A stretch of 64,000 bases of DNA from contig NZ_JPLZ01000006.1 in NCBI RefSeq assembly GCF_000735135.1, positions 1,860,001 to 1,924,000 on the forward strand, in the 5' to 3' direction. A program made the position numbers and the translations under genes. Position 1 is the stretch's first letter. Every line of letters starts with the position of its first letter. This DNA is from Chryseobacterium sp. FH1 (GTDB taxonomy: Bacteria; Bacteroidota; Bacteroidia; Flavobacteriales; Weeksellaceae). Below are positions 61,295-64,000 of the stretch, in pieces. The notes beneath the pieces are model-generated. The model made no database searches, was not told the origin of the DNA, and saw only the letters and a list, made by a program, of their open reading frames with translations.

Positions 61295-62212
61295 TCAACC
61301 AACCTTCACCGTCTCCAAAGCCTTGGGCAGAAAGCTATTCGGGAAAATCTGTCTCGCTTCATCTGTCATTACGCTTAGGTCGCTGTAACGGTTGGAGAAA
61401 TGTCCTAAAATCAATTTTCCAACTTGTGCTTTTTTGGCAATCGTCGCGGCTTCCAAAGCTGTGGAATGTCCGGTGTAATCGGCCATTTCTTTCAGATTAT
61501 TCAGGAAAGTGGATTCGTGGTAGAGAACATCGACGTTTTCTATGATTGGGATGATGTCTTCTTTGTATTTGGTGTCACTGCAAAATGCGTACGAAACCGA
61601 AGGTTGCGGGTCGGTTGTCAAAGAAGCATTGTCGATGACGTTTCCATCTTCTGAAACGAAGTCTTTTCCTAAACGCAGATTCTGGAAATCGCAAATCTCA
61701 ATTTCTTTGTGTTTGGAGATTTCTTTCATATTCAGGTGGCGTTCTTTTGGTTTTTCTTTGAAGAGATAACCATTGCAATAAATCCTGTGATTGAGCGGAA
61801 TGGTGAAGACCTCTACCCTTTTGTCTTCGTAGATTTTTACTGATTCTTTGCCTTCCAGTTCGTGATAGATGACCTCAAAACCTTTGTACGTTTCCGTGAT
61901 TTCGAAAATTGTGTCCATCATTTTTTTGATGCCTTTTGGACCGTAGATATTCAGTGGGGTTTTTCTTCCAAGAAGTCGGAAAGAGGCAACCAAGCCCGGC
62001 AAACCAAAACAATGGTCGCCGTGAAGATGGGAAATGAAAATATGATTGATTTTGGAAAACCGCACTTTTGCTTTTCGCATTTGAACCTGAGTTCCTTCGC
62101 CACAATCGATGAGAAAATGACGTTCTTCCATTTCCAAAAACTGAGAAGTTGGAGAGGAATTGATGGTTGGAATTGCGGAATTGAATCCCAAAATGGTAAG
62201 ATATGTACTCAA
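61295..62212 (-). CDS. rnz: Ribonuclease Z
   Basis: 305 residues. FLIDCGEGTQVQMRK and SHLHGDHCFGLPG (His62, His64, Asp66, His67) are RNase Z motifs; FCSDTKY, LYHESTF and LGHFSNRYSDL supply the other zinc ligands and the HST-type region ADYTGHSTALEAA. It trims tRNA 3' ends. Followed on the same strand from rdgB with a 55-base gap. Confidence 0.94.
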   Translation of the reverse strand: MSTYLTILGFNSAIPTINSSPTSQFLEMEERHFLIDCGEGTQVQMRKAKVRFSKINHIFISHLHGDHCFGLPGLVASFRLLGRKTPLNIYGPKGIKKMMDTIFEITETYKGFEVIYHELEGKESVKIYEDKRVEVFTIPLNHRIYCNGYLFKEKPKERHLNMKEISKHKEIEICDFQNLRLGKDFVSEDGNVIDNASLTTDPQPSVSYAFCSDTKYKEDIIPIIENVDVLYHESTFLNNLKEMADYTGHSTALEAATIAKKAQVGKLILGHFSNRYSDLSVMTDEARQIFPNSFLPKALETVKVG

Positions 62213-62267
62213 TTTTCTTGGTTGTATTGAAAATTAAAAGGGTAAATATACGAAAACATCATAAAAA

Positions 62268-62852
62268 TTACAAAAGACCCCCTTTGGAATTGAGGAATTC
62301 TAAGAATTTTTTCAAAGCTTCACTTCTGTGGCTGATTTTGTTTTTTTCTTCCGGCAACATTTGCGCAAAGGTCATATTATGGTCGTCCGGAATGAAAATC
62401 GGGTCGTAACCGAATCCATCTTCGCCAAAAACTTCGGTCGTGATGTTTCCGTAAACTCTGCCTTCGAAGTAATGTTCGCCATCGTTGTCTTTGAAACATA
62501 GAACGGTGATGAAATAGGCGCGACGGTTTGGTTCATCCTTCAGTTCTTCCAAAACTTTCTCGATGTTCTTTTTGAAATTGTGGTTTCCGGCGTAACGTGC
62601 GGAATAAATCCCAGGTCGTCCGTCCAAGGCTTCCACAACCAATCCGCTGTCGTCGCCAACACTTCCCTTTCCGGTTTTCTCGAAGCAGTATTTTGCTTTG
62701 ATGAGGGCGTTTTCCTGGAAGGTGTTTCCGTCCTCGATGATTTCGTCGTTCAGGTTGTAATCTGTGAGTGATGTCACGATGAATTCTGGTCCGAGGATTT
62801 GTTGGATTTCTTCTTTTTTGTGTAAGTTATGTGTGGCGATTAGGATTTCCAT
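62268..62852 (-). CDS. rdgB: Non-canonical purine NTP pyrophosphatase (RdgB/HAM1)
   Basis: 194 residues. IATHNLHKKEEI (the TxNxxK-type start), DSGLVVEALDGRPGIYSARY, GFGYDPIFIP and the C-terminal ISHRSEALKKF are diagnostic. It hydrolyses dITP, ITP and XTP to monophosphates, keeping them out of nucleic acids. Normal length. Confidence 0.95.
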   Translation of the reverse strand: MEILIATHNLHKKEEIQQILGPEFIVTSLTDYNLNDEIIEDGNTFQENALIKAKYCFEKTGKGSVGDDSGLVVEALDGRPGIYSARYAGNHNFKKNIEKVLEELKDEPNRRAYFITVLCFKDNDGEHYFEGRVYGNITTEVFGEDGFGYDPIFIPDDHNMTFAQMLPEEKNKISHRSEALKKFLEFLNSKGGLL

Positions 62853-63053
62853 ATGTTGTTATAAATGATAGTTGATAAGTGATAAATGATTATGATTTAA
62901 TTTTTGAAAGTTCGAAACTTTGACAAAGCTTGAATGAATGACAAATGTTGAACTTTGCGAAGCGCAACCCGGCTTGAGCGGAAATCCTTTTTTGTGGCTG
63001 GAAAAGCGAGGGCAAAAAGATTGGGAGCGGAAGACGGATAAGTTGCCATAATT
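62853..63053 (+). repeat. Dispersed hairpin element, copy C, in a 201-base gap
   Basis: At 62941-63052: ACAAATGTTGAACTTTGCGA, GCTTGAGCGGAAATCCTTTTTTG, then GGCAAAAAGATTGGGAGCGG and AAGACGGATAAGTTGCC. It aligns along its length with copy A (20281-20410). The left part (62865-62900) has TGATAA simple repeats. No gene. Confidence 0.6.
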
Positions 63054-63869
63054 TTAATCTTTATAAATAATATTCTTGTGGATGGCGAAAAAATAAAATG
63101 GAATTGCGAAAATTACCACGCCAGCGACAAGAAGAAGTTCTTTGTTTACGTTGAATAATCCGGAATAAGTTTCTGAATCCGAGTACATCATCATCAATGC
63201 GGACAGTAAGTTATTGAAGGCGTGCAACAATATCGGCATCAGCAGAGATTTCGTTTTGTAGTACACCAAACCTAATACCAAACCGAGCAAAAATGCGCCC
63301 GCAAATTGCCACGGATTGAAATGGACGGCGCCAAAAATCAAGGCGGAGACGATAATCGCGGTGACTGGAGCGACTTTGTTGTTTATCATCCCTTTCATTA
63401 TGATGCCTCGGAAAAGGATTTCTTCAAGAATTGGTGCGAGGATGACGGTCATAATGACCAGTGCGACCGGGTCTTTGAGGAGTTTTGCGAATTCTTTGGT
63501 GTAGAGTTCGTAAATCGGGCCGAGAATTCCGCCTTCTGTTGGGATAAGTTGCGTGGTGTAATCTGCGACGAGCATCATCCCGAACATCATTGGGAATATC
63601 AATAGATAAACCCGAAATGGCTTGGTGGAAAAGTCGAAATTGAGTTTCTTTTTTTCTTTTCTAACGACTAGAAGGTCGAAGAATAAAACGGGCGTGAGCA
63701 TTGTCGCGCAATACATAAAGATGTTGAAACCGCCGGATTCGCTGATATCCTGGTCGAATAACGCCGATAATCCCAAACCGATGGCGTAAGCGAATGATTG
63801 CCCGATGAAAAGTCCGACCACGAGTATGATTCCGATGAAAAAATCGACTTTGTAATTTTGTTCCTGCAT
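63054..63869 (-). CDS. CPBP-family intramembrane metalloprotease
   Basis: 271 residues, about eight membrane helices. The Abi/CPBP motifs are EEILFRG (Glu-Glu...Arg), FGAVHFNPWQ and HAFNNLLSA, the predicted metal-binding and catalytic residues. Members act as prenyl-CaaX-type proteases or in bacteriocin immunity; substrate unknown. Base composition is richer in G+C than most of the window. Its ATG directly follows the stop of the upstream gene (TAAATG). Confidence 0.88.
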   Translation of the reverse strand: MQEQNYKVDFFIGIILVVGLFIGQSFAYAIGLGLSALFDQDISESGGFNIFMYCATMLTPVLFFDLLVVRKEKKKLNFDFSTKPFRVYLLIFPMMFGMMLVADYTTQLIPTEGGILGPIYELYTKEFAKLLKDPVALVIMTVILAPILEEILFRGIIMKGMINNKVAPVTAIIVSALIFGAVHFNPWQFAGAFLLGLVLGLVYYKTKSLLMPILLHAFNNLLSALMMMYSDSETYSGLFNVNKELLLVAGVVIFAIPFYFFAIHKNIIYKD

Positions 63870-64000
63870 TTATTTAAGTTCTTTGAGATAGACCAACGGT
63901 TCTGACTGGAAAGTTACGTCTTCTGGATGAAAAATCTTGAAATAATCTCTCAAAACCACGTCGCAACGGACAACGCCACTTTCGAAATAGTCGTTGGCCT
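63870..64000 (-). CDS. Unidentified protein, C-terminal 42 residues (5' part outside window)
   Basis: The frame is open from the window edge and ends TAA at 63870-63872, directly before the CPBP start codon. The visible end includes ESGVVRCDVVLRDYFKIF and closes EPLVYLKELK. This is too short to identify. The abutting stop and start codons suggest co-transcription with the CPBP gene. Confidence 0.6.
   Translation of the reverse strand, partial: ANDYFESGVVRCDVVLRDYFKIFHPEDVTFQSEPLVYLKELK

Overview
The window looks like a chromosomal segment of a flavobacterium close to Chryseobacterium (Bacteroidota, Weeksellaceae). The evidence is the low G+C content, the repeated -7 promoter box TAnnTTTG instead of a sigma70 -10 box, GLPGLI and SusC-plug type proteins, NUDIX-type sugar regulators, a menaquinone pathway, a split atpDC operon and a fused 2-oxoacid dehydrogenase E1. 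This placement is inference from gene content; no rRNA or tRNA gene is present to test it.

Layout. 1-7549: a glucuronoxylan-use locus (GPH sugar symporter cut by the window edge, exported GH10 xylanase, non-exported GH43, exported GH67 alpha-glucuronidase, transaldolase-like aldolase, HAD phosphatase). 7681-9451: small accessory genes and an M28 lipoprotein peptidase. 9506-13110: a NUDIX-type regulator with an MFS transporter, divergent from an exported GH30 hydrolase that has a strong dyad in its promoter. 13161-20147: lipoprotein, M14 peptidase, TerC, a TIMP/NTR-like protein, an XRE regulator with an operator array, and a large B12-type radical SAM protein. 20148-23488: a repeat-rich gap, atpDC and ribF. 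23485-29893: TonB-type barrel with GLPGLI protein, small secreted protein, YjbR, LolA-like protein, kdsB. 29921-37183: first RES-Xre toxin-antitoxin pair, aminotransferase, phosphohexomutase, GIN-domain lipoprotein, GT2, VapBC-like pair, DUF4199. 37318-37410: SRP RNA. 37479-42183: one run menB - beta-propeller - menA - TPR - metallo-beta-lactamase-fold hydrolase. 42516-50953: DUF4920, GIN-domain protein, zinc-ribbon-family coiled coil, Nif3, second RES-Xre pair, K+ channel, hydrolase, patatin, lpdA. 51057-55767: ECF sigma factor with a VWA/TonB-plug membrane protein, then SRPBCC, membrane protein and GbsR-like regulator. 56171-64000: ene-reductase with divergent HxlR regulator, fused E1, RNase Z, RdgB, CPBP protease and the tail of one further gene.

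How it works together. Xylan is probably cut outside the cytoplasm by GH10 and GH67, imported by the GPH carrier, cut further by the unexported GH43, and fed to the pentose phosphate pathway with the transaldolase. The NUDIX regulator is the only obvious sugar regulator nearby. The men run and atpDC supply the respiratory chain. E1 and dihydrolipoyl dehydrogenase are two parts of a 2-oxoacid dehydrogenase whose E2 is not in the window.

The most unusual items are: the ECF sigma / VWA protein carrying a SusC-like plug without a barrel; dyad or repeat operator arrays in front of the XRE, HxlR, GH30 and both RES-Xre units; a zinc-ribbon-family protein that has lost its cysteines; and several families of intergenic repeats (three copies of one hairpin element, two inverted-repeat mini-elements and one double-hairpin element).
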